Below, in pieces: positions 1 through 9,105 of a DNA stretch of 64,000 nucleotides (the first letter of the stretch is position 1; each line of letters opens with the position of its first letter). Below the pieces are notes generated by a model. The model had not been told where the DNA came from and did no database searches. It was given only the letters and a program-made list of their open reading frames with translations. Source of the stretch: SURF-21 sp964462595. GTDB lineage: Bacteria > Actinomycetota > Geothermincolia > Geothermincolales > RBG-13-55-18. Position numbers and translations under genes: made by a program. Location: positions 24,332 through 88,331 of the forward strand of contig CAYWXM010000067.1 in the NCBI GenBank assembly GCA_964462595.1, written 5' to 3'.

Positions 1-470
1 CCGCCTTCGTGGATCACGCTTACGCATAAACCCAGGGGCGTGCCTCCCGCAAAACTCACCATTCCGTCCGCCGAGGCGCGGACCTCGTTCCCCCGCGCCA
101 GGGCTATATCGATACCGGCGTGGCCGCCCGCTCCGTATTTCCCCCGCGGGGGGCTGAAGGGGCACGTTATCGCTCCCCTGGCCGGCCATTGAAAGGAGGG
201 GGCCACCCCCCCGGCCGCGACGGCCTGGGGGGATAGCGGGTGGAAGGAGACGATGAGGAGGGTTAAGAAGAGGATGGTAAGAAGTAGGGCCGATGCCCGG
301 CTCTTGAAGGGTGCCTTTCCGCCCCTCCAGCCGGCTGGCGGGATCCCTTGCGGGAAGCCCGCCCGATAAGCGCGCCCTGCCCCGGGCGGGTAAACCCTTC
401 CACGGGGCCTGAACGAGCCTCTTTCACAGGCCGGCCTCTCGGGGCGTTTCTCCTTCCGGATGAAAAACAA
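1..470 (-). CDS. M23 family metallopeptidase, truncated by window edge
   Basis: Peptidoglycan endopeptidase of the M23 (lysostaphin/LytM) type, cut off at its C-terminus by the window start. Seen: a basic N-terminus, a hydrophobic segment (about residues 58-80), then FQWPARGAI and GGHAGIDIALARG, which carries the H-x3-D zinc-binding signature, followed by ADGMVSFAGG, the usual M23 beta-strand. The second catalytic HxH lies beyond the edge. No ATG fits. A TTG at 470-468 lies one base after the stop of the upstream kinase-like gene and 9 nt after a GGAGG, so the two are probably translationally coupled. Function is known from the family; the exact start is inferred. Confidence 0.72.
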   Translation of the reverse strand, partial: MFFIRKEKRPERPACERGSFRPRGRVYPPGAGRAYRAGFPQGIPPAGWRGGKAPFKSRASALLLTILFLTLLIVSFHPLSPQAVAAGGVAPSFQWPARGAITCPFSPPRGKYGAGGHAGIDIALARGNEVRASADGMVSFAGGTPLGLCVSVIHEG

Positions 471-471
471 A

Positions 472-2085
472 TCAATAGACCTCCAGCGTGGTAGAGCGGG
501 AATCGCTCATGCCGCTCGTGTCGTAAACCTCCAGCAGTACCTCGAAACGCGCGGGTATTACCGCAGGATCGTAAACGTGTTGTGCCCTGATCCCCTCGAT
601 CACCGTGCCGTCTCCGCAATGCCAGACGTAGCGGACCACGCTCCCATCGGGATCGTATGAAGCGCTGCCGTCCATGATCACGTGCAGCGGCGCGGAGCCG
701 CTGTTGGAGGAGATAGCGGGCACGGCGCGGGGAGGCGTGTTGGGGGCAGGCGCCGGAAGCGTTGAAACCGGCGCCTGTGGCGAGGGCTGGGGCAACGCTT
801 CCGGCAGTGTTGAGGCTTCGTCGCCCCCGGAAGACGAAGGGGTGGTCTCGGGCGGTGAGGGCTCCTGCGTTTCGGGCGGGACGGTGGAAACCCCGGTATC
901 GGACCCAGTGCTTACTACCAGGCATATCATGTCACCGGGTCTCAACATGGATCCCTCCGCCGGTTCCTGTGCGGCCACCCTGCCCGCCGACCACAGGCGG
1001 GAGGGAGCTTCCCGCGAAGTGCACGCCAGCCCCATGCCCTCGAGAAGTTCCTCGGCCTCCGCGAAGGTCAGGCCCTGCAGGTCGGGCAGCTCTACCATGT
1101 CGGCAGCGCTCTCCTGCACCTGGGGTTCCTGCGATCCATCTCCACCCAGCAGACCGGCCAGAGCAGCGAAAGCGAGCCAGAGCGCCATACCGCCCGACAG
1201 TATTAACAGGAGGTTGCGGAGCATACGCCTGCGGGGACGCCGCGCCAGGTCCGCTACGGAGAGTGGGGACGAACTCTCCAGGAAGGCAAGCCCACCGCCT
1301 CTCTCCAGATCATCGTTTGAGGGTTTCGCTTCCGTGGCAGGCGACCCGGCGGCGCTTTCTTTTTCTCCTGCCTCCAGTTCCTCCAACAGAAGACGGGGGG
1401 AAGTGGGCCGGCGGCGCGGAAGTGGGTCCATGGCCATCTCGAGCAGCGAACCGAGGCGGCCACCGCTCACTTCCTCCGGCAACATCTCCCGCACCATGAC
1501 CGCCAGCGAGTACACGTCCGAGGTGCGGGAGCCCTCCTTGGCGCCGTCCGTCTCCGGCGGCCGGTAAGGAGATACCCGGGCCGCCAGAGCCGGCTCACTC
1601 TCCTCGAGGATCCACGCGAAGCCAGCGCGGTTGAACCTGATGCCTCCCTTCCCGTCCAGCAGGACCTGGCCCGGGTTCAGCCCGAGATAAAAGAGGCCCC
1701 CACCATAGGCTTCCGCAAGCACGGCGACCGCCGCACGGGCGATCTCCACCACCTGCTGCCGCGGCAGCTCGCCCGTGCAGGCGAGGACCTCGGCAAGCGC
1801 GGCGCCGCCGGCCTTCTCCCTCACCACGTAAACGAATCCGCCTTCCGCCTCTTCGCCCCAGCCATGCATGGGGCAGATATGCGGACCGCGCAGGTGCATC
1901 GCGGCATCCAGGATCTCTTCCAGGCGGGAGGCAGGGATATTGCATTCCGACATCGGCCTCGCAAGGACGTCTATCTCGACCTCGATCCCGGATACCTTGT
2001 CCAATGCCGTGTAGGTGGAGAGGAACTCTCCGCCCCATGTCCTCTCCTTTACCAGGTACCTGTCCGCCAGTGTCTCGCCGACCAT
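472..2085 (-). CDS. Membrane pseudokinase with PASTA and PKD domains
   Basis: A 537-residue protein with a Ser/Thr-kinase-like cytoplasmic domain (about 1-235), a Pro/Arg-rich juxtamembrane stretch, one membrane segment (about 291-313), a PASTA domain (about 330-394), a Pro/Thr/Ser linker and a C-terminal PKD-like domain (about 452-537, with SASYDPDGSVV and WHCGDGT). The fold is recognisable from GLNPGQVLLDGKGGI (catalytic loop region), PYRPPE (APE) and SDVYSLAVM (subdomain IX). The catalytic Asp of HRD, the DFG Asp and the VAIK Lys are all absent, so it should not phosphorylate. It looks like a sensor or scaffold binding peptidoglycan or muropeptides outside. ATG is preceded by GAGGGGTGAGGTGA. 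The M23 peptidase follows by 1 nt, which supports a cell-wall role. Confidence 0.8.
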   Translation of the reverse strand: MVGETLADRYLVKERTWGGEFLSTYTALDKVSGIEVEIDVLARPMSECNIPASRLEEILDAAMHLRGPHICPMHGWGEEAEGGFVYVVREKAGGAALAEVLACTGELPRQQVVEIARAAVAVLAEAYGGGLFYLGLNPGQVLLDGKGGIRFNRAGFAWILEESEPALAARVSPYRPPETDGAKEGSRTSDVYSLAVMVREMLPEEVSGGRLGSLLEMAMDPLPRRRPTSPRLLLEELEAGEKESAAGSPATEAKPSNDDLERGGGLAFLESSSPLSVADLARRPRRRMLRNLLLILSGGMALWLAFAALAGLLGGDGSQEPQVQESAADMVELPDLQGLTFAEAEELLEGMGLACTSREAPSRLWSAGRVAAQEPAEGSMLRPGDMICLVVSTGSDTGVSTVPPETQEPSPPETTPSSSGGDEASTLPEALPQPSPQAPVSTLPAPAPNTPPRAVPAISSNSGSAPLHVIMDGSASYDPDGSVVRYVWHCGDGTVIEGIRAQHVYDPAVIPARFEVLLEVYDTSGMSDSRSTTLEVY

Positions 2086-2165
2086 TCACCTCACCCCTCT
2101 ACTTATGTCTTAGTTATATAACATTAATAAGATTATGTAGTTTGTCAAGTGGTATTTTTACGGCG

Positions 2166-2264
2166 CCTGGCTTTGCGGGGCCTGTCCTGCCCGGCGCATG
2201 GGGATGATATGCTTGGCGAAACGGGCAGTGAAAGCACGTTCGGTGGGAGGACCAGTTCGCCAGG
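2166..2264 (+). ncRNA. Candidate structured RNA (nested inverted repeats)
   Basis: The 291-nt gap between the divergent genes holds nested complementary arms: CCTGGC 2166-2171 with GCCAGG 2259-2264, GTCC 2184-2187 with GGAC 2249-2252, TGCCCG 2188-2193 with CGGGCA 2222-2227, and GCAT with ATGC at 2196-2212. A further CGTTG/CAACG hairpin follows at about 2302-2320. A long stem with internal bulges resembles 6S-like RNAs, but I recognise no family motif, and GC-rich DNA gives chance pairing. It could equally be the 5' leader of the small gene that follows. Confidence 0.22.
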
Positions 2265-2376
2265 CCCCCAGGGAGCGCAGCCGGTGCGTACCCGGTTATC
2301 ACGTTGCGGGGACCTCAACGCGCCTTGCTCAGCAGGGGCGATCGAGCGCGGTGGCTTCTTTTGATCGGGGATCTAA

Positions 2377-2580
2377 ATGGATTGGGAGGGAGTGGTTATA
2401 GGGGGCGTTGCCGTAATATGGGGGGTCATGCTTTTTTCCATGCGCTCCCAGATGCTGGAGTTCTCACGCGAGGGAGGGAAGGGTCTTCGTAACCGCAGGG
2501 TGATAAACGCCCTGGTGATGGCGGCGGTGCTCTTCCTTCTCGCGGCCGGTATCGCCGTCATCGCCGCCAGCTTCCTCTGA
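2377..2580 (+). CDS. Small two-helix membrane protein, unknown function
   Basis: A 67-residue protein with an N-terminal hydrophobic helix (about 6-21), a short basic loop (EGGKGLRNRRVIN) and a second hydrophobic helix (about 46-66). ATG is preceded by GGGGATCTAA, a plausible ribosome site. The layout resembles small integral membrane proteins of unknown role in many high-GC Gram-positive genomes. I do not recognise a family and nothing in the context gives a function. It could be a chance reading frame, but the two clean helices and positive-inside loop argue for a real gene. Confidence 0.5.
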   Translation: MDWEGVVIGGVAVIWGVMLFSMRSQMLEFSREGGKGLRNRRVINALVMAAVLFLLAAGIAVIAASFL

Positions 2581-2676
2581 ACGGCTGCAAGACCTTCGCA
2601 GACGCCCCGGGCAGGCCAGGAGCTGGTATCCTTTCCGTTCGGCCACGACCCTGGACGCCCCAGGGAGCTATTGCAT

Positions 2677-3867
2677 CTATGCGTTACGGCGGCGCGACGC
2701 CCATACCTTGTAGCCGTTGACGACGTAGCTGCTCCAGTAATGTGCCATATAGGTAAGCATGTTCGCGGGAGGCTCGCGGTATTCCGGCACCTCCCGCATG
2801 GTCACCGCTTTCTGCGGGCAGGCGACAGCGCACAGGCCGCAACCGATGCAGCGCTCCAAGATCTGCTCTACCTTCCTGCCTTTCTTCTCGCCCGCGACGA
2901 CCACCGCCTTCATGGTGCAGACCTCGGCACACTTTCCGCAGGCGTTGCATGCCACGTCATCTATGTGGGGCAGGTAATGCGGCGGGGCTATGAAACCCGG
3001 GGCGTTGAACTCGGTTATCTGGCGCAGGGCATCGCAACAGCAACCGCAGCACGAGCAGGAGCAACGGAACGACCTGGAGCTGCGGTCGTTCAACATCCAG
3101 GTTACCAGGCCTTGCTTCTCGGCATCCTTCTTTATATCCAGGGCTTCCTGCCTGTCGATACGGCGCATGCGCCCGCCGTCAACCGCCCTGGGCACGAAAT
3201 CCCCCATGAGCAGGCAGGTTTCCAGCGGCCTCCCGCACCCCTCTCCCAGCAGGTTCTTGGTCAGGCGGCACTGGCAGATGCCCACGGCGAAATCAGCGTA
3301 CTCGTCCAGGATATCCTCCAGGCGGTCGGAAGGAAGGGCCATGGGTATGGCCTCCACCGCCTCCATCACCGGAAGGTAGCGCACGGAATGCGTGGGCTTA
3401 CGGTTGTACTCCGCTACGTATCCCGTTGAGAAGAGGCCCTCGAACAGCTCCGCAAAGCGCCGGTGCCAGGGGGTGATGCTGTCCATCGATTTGCGGACCA
3501 GGACGTGTTCGAAGGTCCCGGGCACGATGGGAAGGATGGCAAAGCGTTCCCTTTCCCCTTCTCCGACGGATATAAGGATGAATTTCTCGCGGGACAGGCG
3601 GCGCAATACCTCTTTCACCTCGTGAAGGGGTTTTCCCGACGCCGAGGCGATGGAAGCGGCCCCCTTCAGGCGCCACGGTTTTATGTGCCGCACCACCTCC
3701 GCTTCCTCCTCCGTGAACATGTGCTCGATCAGGGCCATGAACTCGTCGCATATGGGTGGGCCGAGCAGCAGTGGGCTGGAGTAGGTCTTGGCCACGTCGA
3801 GATATGCTCGCGGCACGCCTGGATAATCCCCTGTTTTTCTCATGATCACGCGCGCATCGCCATCCAT
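2677..3867 (-). CDS. Cysteine-rich 4Fe-4S ferredoxin-type protein
   Basis: About 396 residues from the ATG at 3867, which sits 7 nt after AAAAGGGGG; upstream in-frame starts lack a ribosome site. The N-terminal half has a winged-helix-like segment (KPLHEVKEVLRRLSREKFI). The middle carries CQCR...CGRPLETC, then a dense CSCSCCGCCC cluster. The C-terminus has two classical ferredoxin motifs, CNACGKCAEVCTMKA and CIGCGLCAVACPQKA. It probably carries at least two [4Fe-4S] clusters and perhaps another metal site at the CCxCCC motif. A shorter relative with the same order of cysteine motifs lies at 37577-38380. It is presumably a cytoplasmic electron-transfer or redox-sensing protein; its substrate cannot be told from sequence. 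Confidence 0.7.
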   Translation of the reverse strand: MDGDARVIMRKTGDYPGVPRAYLDVAKTYSSPLLLGPPICDEFMALIEHMFTEEEAEVVRHIKPWRLKGAASIASASGKPLHEVKEVLRRLSREKFILISVGEGERERFAILPIVPGTFEHVLVRKSMDSITPWHRRFAELFEGLFSTGYVAEYNRKPTHSVRYLPVMEAVEAIPMALPSDRLEDILDEYADFAVGICQCRLTKNLLGEGCGRPLETCLLMGDFVPRAVDGGRMRRIDRQEALDIKKDAEKQGLVTWMLNDRSSRSFRCSCSCCGCCCDALRQITEFNAPGFIAPPHYLPHIDDVACNACGKCAEVCTMKAVVVAGEKKGRKVEQILERCIGCGLCAVACPQKAVTMREVPEYREPPANMLTYMAHYWSSYVVNGYKVWASRRRNA

Positions 3868-4046
3868 GATCGATCCCCCTTTTGCCATCGCAGACCGCCG
3901 TGCCCCGATTATGCCACAAAGCACCGCGTACGGGCAGCTGTGCGTATGACCGGAAAGGCATTGGCCAGGCTCGACAAAAATGCCATCGATATTTTCCACC
4001 TCGCGGGGGTGGTATAATCTGCACGAACAAAGGGGTACGGACGGCG

Positions 4047-4910
4047 GTGAAAGTATATCTTAACGGCAGCATCATGGATGAAGACGAGGCCCTGGTCCCG
4101 GTCGGCGACCGCGGGGTGCTCTTCGGCGACGGCATCTTCGAGACCGTGCGCGCTTACGGCGGCAAACCCTTCCGCATGCAGCGGCACCTGGAGCGCCTGA
4201 GAGCGGGCTGCCGTGAGTTAAGGATAGAAGGGATCCCTTCCGATACGCAGATCGCCGATGCCATCGACGAATTATACCGGCTCAACGTGGCCAGCGGCGA
4301 CGCCTATATCCGGGTTACCCTGACCGGCGGGCTTTTTGACGGCAACAGGGGCCTGGAAAGGTCCGGCGTACCCAACACCCATATAATAGTGAAGCCCTTC
4401 GAGGGTTATCCGCACGAGTGGTACGAGCGCGGTATCCGCATGATCGTGTCCACTATCCGCGCCAATGAGGGCTCCCCTCTTTCCCGTATCAAGAGCTCCA
4501 ACTACCTCGAAAACCTCATGGCCAGGCAGGAGGCAAAGGACAGGGGAGCCGACGACGCCCTGATGCTCAACGGAGGCGGCTTCCTGGCCGAGGCCACATC
4601 TTCCAACCTCTTCATGGTGCGCCGGGACAAGGTCGCCACCCCGGGGGTGGAATGCGGCCTGCTGCCCGGCATCACGCGCGAGGCCGTGCTGGAGATATGC
4701 GAGGAGTACGGCATCCCTTACGAAACTGGTTTTCTGCACCTGGACGATCTGCTGGGGGCCAACGAGGCTTTCCTCACCGTGAGCACGGGCGAGATCGTGC
4801 CCATTGCCGAGGTCGAGGGAAATACCATAGGGTTCAGATGTCCCGGCCCCATCACCCTCCGCCTCTCCGCCGCCTTCCACGAGCTGGTGCGAAGAGAACT
4901 GGGCCCATAA
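4047..4910 (+). CDS. pabC: Aminodeoxychorismate lyase-like class IV aminotransferase
   Basis: A fold-type IV PLP enzyme of 287 residues starting at GTG 4047 (MKVYLNGSIMDEDEALV), with AGGGG upstream and a TATAAT at 4013-4018. Seen: DRGVLFGDGIFETVRAYGG, SSNYLENLMARQEAKDRGAD, which places the PLP-binding Lys before SSNYL, and EATSSNLFMV, all typical of the family. Class IV members include branched-chain aminotransferase, D-amino-acid transaminase and PabC. The pabA-pabB pair lies convergently next door, which favours conversion of 4-amino-4-deoxychorismate to p-aminobenzoate in folate synthesis. A branched-chain aminotransferase role remains possible. Confidence 0.78.
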   Translation: MKVYLNGSIMDEDEALVPVGDRGVLFGDGIFETVRAYGGKPFRMQRHLERLRAGCRELRIEGIPSDTQIADAIDELYRLNVASGDAYIRVTLTGGLFDGNRGLERSGVPNTHIIVKPFEGYPHEWYERGIRMIVSTIRANEGSPLSRIKSSNYLENLMARQEAKDRGADDALMLNGGGFLAEATSSNLFMVRRDKVATPGVECGLLPGITREAVLEICEEYGIPYETGFLHLDDLLGANEAFLTVSTGEIVPIAEVEGNTIGFRCPGPITLRLSAAFHELVRRELGP

Positions 4911-5009
4911 CCTCCTCTGGGGGTCCTCCATTTTCCACACCAAAGCAGGTTAAAGGCGGGAAACAGCTCGAGCCCACGTCGATCGCGTTGAAAAAGGGCA
5001 CCCCCGGCC

Positions 5010-6412
5010 TCAGCCGGAGAGAGCGGCGAAGATGGCCTTCCCTTTGTCCAGGGTCTCCTGGTACTCGTCCTCGGGTACCGAGTCGGCCACGATGCCCCCG
5101 CCGACCTGGAAATAAGCGGTGTCTCCCTTTACGATAATGGTGCGTATGGCGATGTTCAGGTCATAGTTGCCATTATATCCCAGGTAACCTATGTTACCGG
5201 TGTATACGCTGCGCGCGGTGGGTTCCAGCTCGTCGATGACCTCCATGGAACGGATCTTGGGTGCGCCGGTGATGGATCCGCCGGGGAAGCTTCCTTTGAG
5301 CAGGTCCACCACGTCGCGGCCGGGATAGAGGTCGCCGACCACCGTCGATACCAGGTGATGCACGGTAGCGTAATGCTCTATCACCGCGTGTTCCTCCACC
5401 TCTACGCTGCCGTACTCGCAGACCCTCCCCAGGTCGTTGCGCTCCAGGTCCACGATCATGGAGAGCTCGGCGCGGTCTTTGGCGCTGGCCAGCAGCTCCT
5501 CGGCCAAGCGCCGGTCCTCCTCCGGATCGTCGGAGCGCCCCCGCGTTCCCTTGATGGGCCTCGTCTCCACCCGCCGCCCTTCCCCTCTGACGAAACGCTC
5601 CGGGGAAGAGGAACATATCTGCCCCTCTACGGCGTTGAAGTAGGCGGCGAAGGGCGCCGCGTTGAGGCGCCGCAGGCGGCGGTAAAACGTCCAGGGGTGC
5701 TCCTGAAGGGGCGCCTGGAAGCGCTGGGAGAGGTTGGCCTGGTAGATATCCCCAGCGAGGATATACTCCTTTACCTTGTGCACCGCCTCGATATATTCGT
5801 CGCGGGTGAAGTTGGAATCGAAGCGCACCTGGCCTGCGTGTTCAGGCCCGGGATATTCAGGGGACACCGTTTTCAGGCGGCGCCGCGCCTCGTCAAGCAC
5901 CTTACCAGGGTCATCGGGATGTGCCGCCGCAAGGTATGTCTTCCCGCTGCCGTGGTCGTGGGCCAGCACGCGATCGTAGAAGGCGAAACAGAGTTCGGGC
6001 AGCCCGAGGTCGTCCACAGCGGTCTCCGGCAGCTTTTCGACGTAGCGTCCCAACTCGTACGCAAGGTAACCCATGCCTCCTCCCAGGAAAGGCGGCAGGC
6101 CTCCCAGGCTGTCTTCCAGGCGGTACTCGTTGAGGGCAGAACGCAGGGCGTTGAAGGGGTTCTCCCGGGTCTCGACGATTCCGCCCTCGCTCCGCCGCCA
6201 CCTGCAGTCGAGCCCCCGCGTGGCAAGCACCAGGTGAGGATCGAAACCGATGAAAGAATACCTCCCCAGCCGCTGCATGGGCAGGCTGGAGTCCAGGAAG
6301 CACGAGTATGGAAGGTGGGCGAGGCGATGGAAGATTTCCTCCATGGATGGAACGTCCGTAAGCTCCTGGACCTCGAGGCGCAGAGACGTCCCTTTTTTTT
6401 GGCTCAGCAGTG

Positions 6413-6416
<4 letters not shown>
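5010..6416 (-). CDS. pabB: Aminodeoxychorismate/anthranilate synthase component I
   Basis: Chorismate-binding enzyme of 468 residues. The ATG at 6416 overlaps the pabA stop as ATGA, so the two are coupled. The N-terminal domain ends near GGGMGYLAYELGRYVE. The C-terminal chorismate-binding domain has GDIYQANLSQRF, the long substrate motif around SSSPERFVR and RPIKGTRGR, ERNDLGRV, and the closing SFPGGSITGAPKIR and NIGYLGYNG. PIKGT and the pairing with a glutaminase favour PabB. TrpE has the same fold, but no other trp genes are present and pabC is adjacent. It makes 4-amino-4-deoxychorismate from chorismate and ammonia supplied by PabA. Confidence 0.85.
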
Positions 6417-6997
<581 letters not shown>

Positions 6998-7021
6998 AGC
7001 ATCACCTTTCAACGAAAAATG

Positions 7022-7048
7022 AAAAACCCAGCCGTCAATCCGGCTGGG
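7022..7048 (-). terminator. Leader terminator (possible attenuator) of pabAB
   Basis: On the minus strand CCCAGCCG, a 6-nt loop and CGGCTGGG are followed by TTTTTCATTTTT: an intrinsic terminator placed between the pabA promoter and its ribosome site. A second hairpin, CGACT/AGTCG at 7052-7066, lies just upstream. A terminator inside the leader suggests conditional readthrough, but no leader peptide with informative codons or T-box is obvious. It may simply end a short transcript. Confidence 0.6.
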
Positions 7049-7087
7049 TGCCGACTTAAACAGTCGCCTGTCATACCGTCGTAGCGG

Positions 7088-7093
7088 ATTATA
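7088..7093 (-). promoter_or_regulatory. Putative -10 box for pabA-pabB
   Basis: TATAAT on the minus strand within TATGCTATAAT, about 90 nt before the pabA ATG. No convincing -35 is present at 17 nt, but the box is a perfect consensus and puts both leader hairpins inside the transcript. Confidence 0.45.
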
Positions 7094-7208
7094 GCATATC
7101 CCCCCGCTCTTTTACCCCTCCGTCCCATAACCCATCCGTCTGCCCACTTCCCTCCACCCCATATCCCATCCGTCTGCGCACACCGGCACGTTCTTTTCCC
7201 TGTAGGGT

Positions 7209-7375
7209 GGGGTCAGTGTCTTGCTTTTTGCGCCGAAGGCGCGAAAGGCCAAGACGTGACAACAACAGCCGTTACCTCCCACCCGACGCCCCGATAGACA
7301 GGCGATCGCTGCTCCACGCAACCCGTCTGCGGAAAAGATTCCCGCGGTTCGCGCGAAAGGTCAAGACCTGACAAC
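7209..7375. repeat. REP-like palindromic remnants
   Basis: The 450-nt gap between pabA and the first esterase holds GGGGTCAGTGTCTTGC (7209-7224), an inner GCGCC-GAA-GGCGC hairpin (7230-7242) and the inverse CAAGACGTGAC (7250-7260). A near copy of its right half, CGCGAAAGGTCAAGACCTGACAACA, recurs at 7351-7375. The GGGGTCAG...CTTG / CAAGACCTGACCCC signature is typical of REP-type palindromes linked to RAYT (Y1) transposases. No transposase gene is present. Confidence 0.6.
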
Positions 7376-7459
7376 ACTCCCATTACATAAGGCCTTCGTT
7401 GGATTATCATTAGAGACAGTACATATCTCAATGGCTGCGGTAAACAGGAGGTCCCGGTT

Positions 7460-9064
7460 ATGTCCAGAAGAGCGACAGCTTTGATCACGACCCTGTGCGT
7501 GCTGGCCGTGATGGCCCTGCTCGGCGCAGGTTGCGGCGGCACCGCCACCGTGACCGAGACGACCATGGAGGTGCCGCAGCTCGCGAGCGGGCCCATCAGC
7601 GGCTTGCAGGAGGACGGCATCTGGACGTACAAAGGCATACCCTTTGCCGCCCCGCCCGTGGGCGAGCTGCGCTGGAGGGAACCGCAGGCGGTGGAGGCGT
7701 GGGACGAGATCCTCGCCTGCGAATCATACGGCCCGGCTTGCCCGCAGTCCGTCGAAGACGACTGGACGGGCATGATGGACGTCGGCGTCATGGACGAGGA
7801 CTGCCTGTATCTCAACGTGTGGACGCCCGCCGAGGCCCCGGACGAGAGGATGCCAGTTATGGTGTGGATACACGGCGGCGCCTTCCGCAGCGGTGCCGGC
7901 TCCCTGCCCATCTACGACGGTCACAACCTGGCGGAGAAGGGCGTGGTCTTGGTGACCATCAATTACCGCCTGGGTGCGTTGGGGCTCATGGCCCATCCCC
8001 TGCTCTCCGAGGAGTCGCCCAACGGGGTATCCGGAAACTACGGCCTCCTGGACCAGGTGGCGGCCCTGGAGTGGGTGCGGGATAACATCGACGTCTTCGG
8101 AGGCGACGCGGAAAACGTCACCGTCTTCGGCGAGTCGGCGGGGGGCATGAGCATACTCGACCTCATGGCCAGCCCGCTGGCTGAGGGGTTGTTCGACCGC
8201 GCCATCGTGCAGAGCGGCCCCATGCTGGACCTGGGGCTCCCCATCAACGAATTCCCGACCCTGGAGGAAGCGGAGAAGACGGGCGAGGAGATATCCAAGG
8301 AACTGGGTTGCGACGATGCCGAGGACGAGATGGCCGCCCTGCGCGAGGTAACGCCGCAGGAGCTCATCGCAGCCTCTTCCGGGGAAAACGAGTTCTTCAG
8401 CCCCATCAACCTGAGCCCGAATGTAGATGGCTACCTGCTGCCTGAGAACCCCTCCGCGGCCTTCGCCGCGGGCAGGCAGCATGCCGTGCCCCTGCTCACC
8501 GGGATCAACGCCAACGAGGGTTCCATCTTCCTGCCCGATATAACCCTCAACCAGTACCAGCTACTGGGCAACTATCTCTACGGCGAATACGCCACCGAGG
8601 TGGAGGCCCTCTTCCCGGCCCAGACGGAAACGGAGGTCAAGGCGTCCATGGAGAGACTCGTGACCCAGATGGGATTCGGCGCCTCCGCGCGCTTCACGGC
8701 GGAGAGCATGGCGGAGGCGGGTGAGGCCGCGTATCTCTATTTCTTCTCGCAGGCCCCGCGGGACCCGCGCATCACCCAGCTGGGCACGTTTCACGGCATG
8801 GAGATAATGTACGTCTTCGGCAACCTGGACAAGGTGGGCATGGAGGGCCTGGGCGAGGACGACTATGCACTCTCCGGGGCGATGATGGATTACTGGACCG
8901 CCTTCGCCAGGTCCGGGGACCCCAACGGCGCGGGGTCGCCGGCGCCGTGGCCTGCCTATACGGCGGATACGGCGGAGTACCTCGAGCTGGGCGGGGTCAT
9001 CACCGCGGGCAACAACCTCTTCCAGGAGGCCTATGACCTGGTAAAAAAGGTCAACGGCCTATAG
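7460..9064 (+). CDS. Carboxylesterase type B family lipoprotein
   Basis: A 534-residue alpha/beta-hydrolase of the carboxylesterase/cholinesterase family. N-terminal lipoprotein signal with lipobox LGAGC (Cys25), so it is secreted and membrane-tethered. Oxyanion loop HGGAF (138-142), nucleophile elbow FGESAGG (Ser226), acidic residue in NEGSIF and catalytic His in FHGMEIMYVFG. EDCLYLNVWTP is the family signature. It should hydrolyse carboxylic esters outside the cell; the natural substrate is unknown. ATG preceded by ACAGGAGGTCCCGGTT. The next gene, 41 nt downstream, is a paralogue sharing long stretches such as MEVPQLASGPISG, so this is a tandem duplication. Confidence 0.9.
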   Translation: MSRRATALITTLCVLAVMALLGAGCGGTATVTETTMEVPQLASGPISGLQEDGIWTYKGIPFAAPPVGELRWREPQAVEAWDEILACESYGPACPQSVEDDWTGMMDVGVMDEDCLYLNVWTPAEAPDERMPVMVWIHGGAFRSGAGSLPIYDGHNLAEKGVVLVTINYRLGALGLMAHPLLSEESPNGVSGNYGLLDQVAALEWVRDNIDVFGGDAENVTVFGESAGGMSILDLMASPLAEGLFDRAIVQSGPMLDLGLPINEFPTLEEAEKTGEEISKELGCDDAEDEMAALREVTPQELIAASSGENEFFSPINLSPNVDGYLLPENPSAAFAAGRQHAVPLLTGINANEGSIFLPDITLNQYQLLGNYLYGEYATEVEALFPAQTETEVKASMERLVTQMGFGASARFTAESMAEAGEAAYLYFFSQAPRDPRITQLGTFHGMEIMYVFGNLDKVGMEGLGEDDYALSGAMMDYWTAFARSGDPNGAGSPAPWPAYTADTAEYLELGGVITAGNNLFQEAYDLVKKVNGL

Positions 9065-9105
9065 AATGTCCCCATAGGTATTTCATCGGATCGGGGGGTG
9101 ATGAG

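Noticed and set aside
263..925. 220-codon minus-strand frame overlapping the M23 and pseudokinase genes
   Set aside because: Arg/Gly-rich shadow in another frame of the pseudokinase gene.
7209..7375. Insertion sequence with transposase
   Set aside because: Only terminal palindromes are present; no transposase reading frame.
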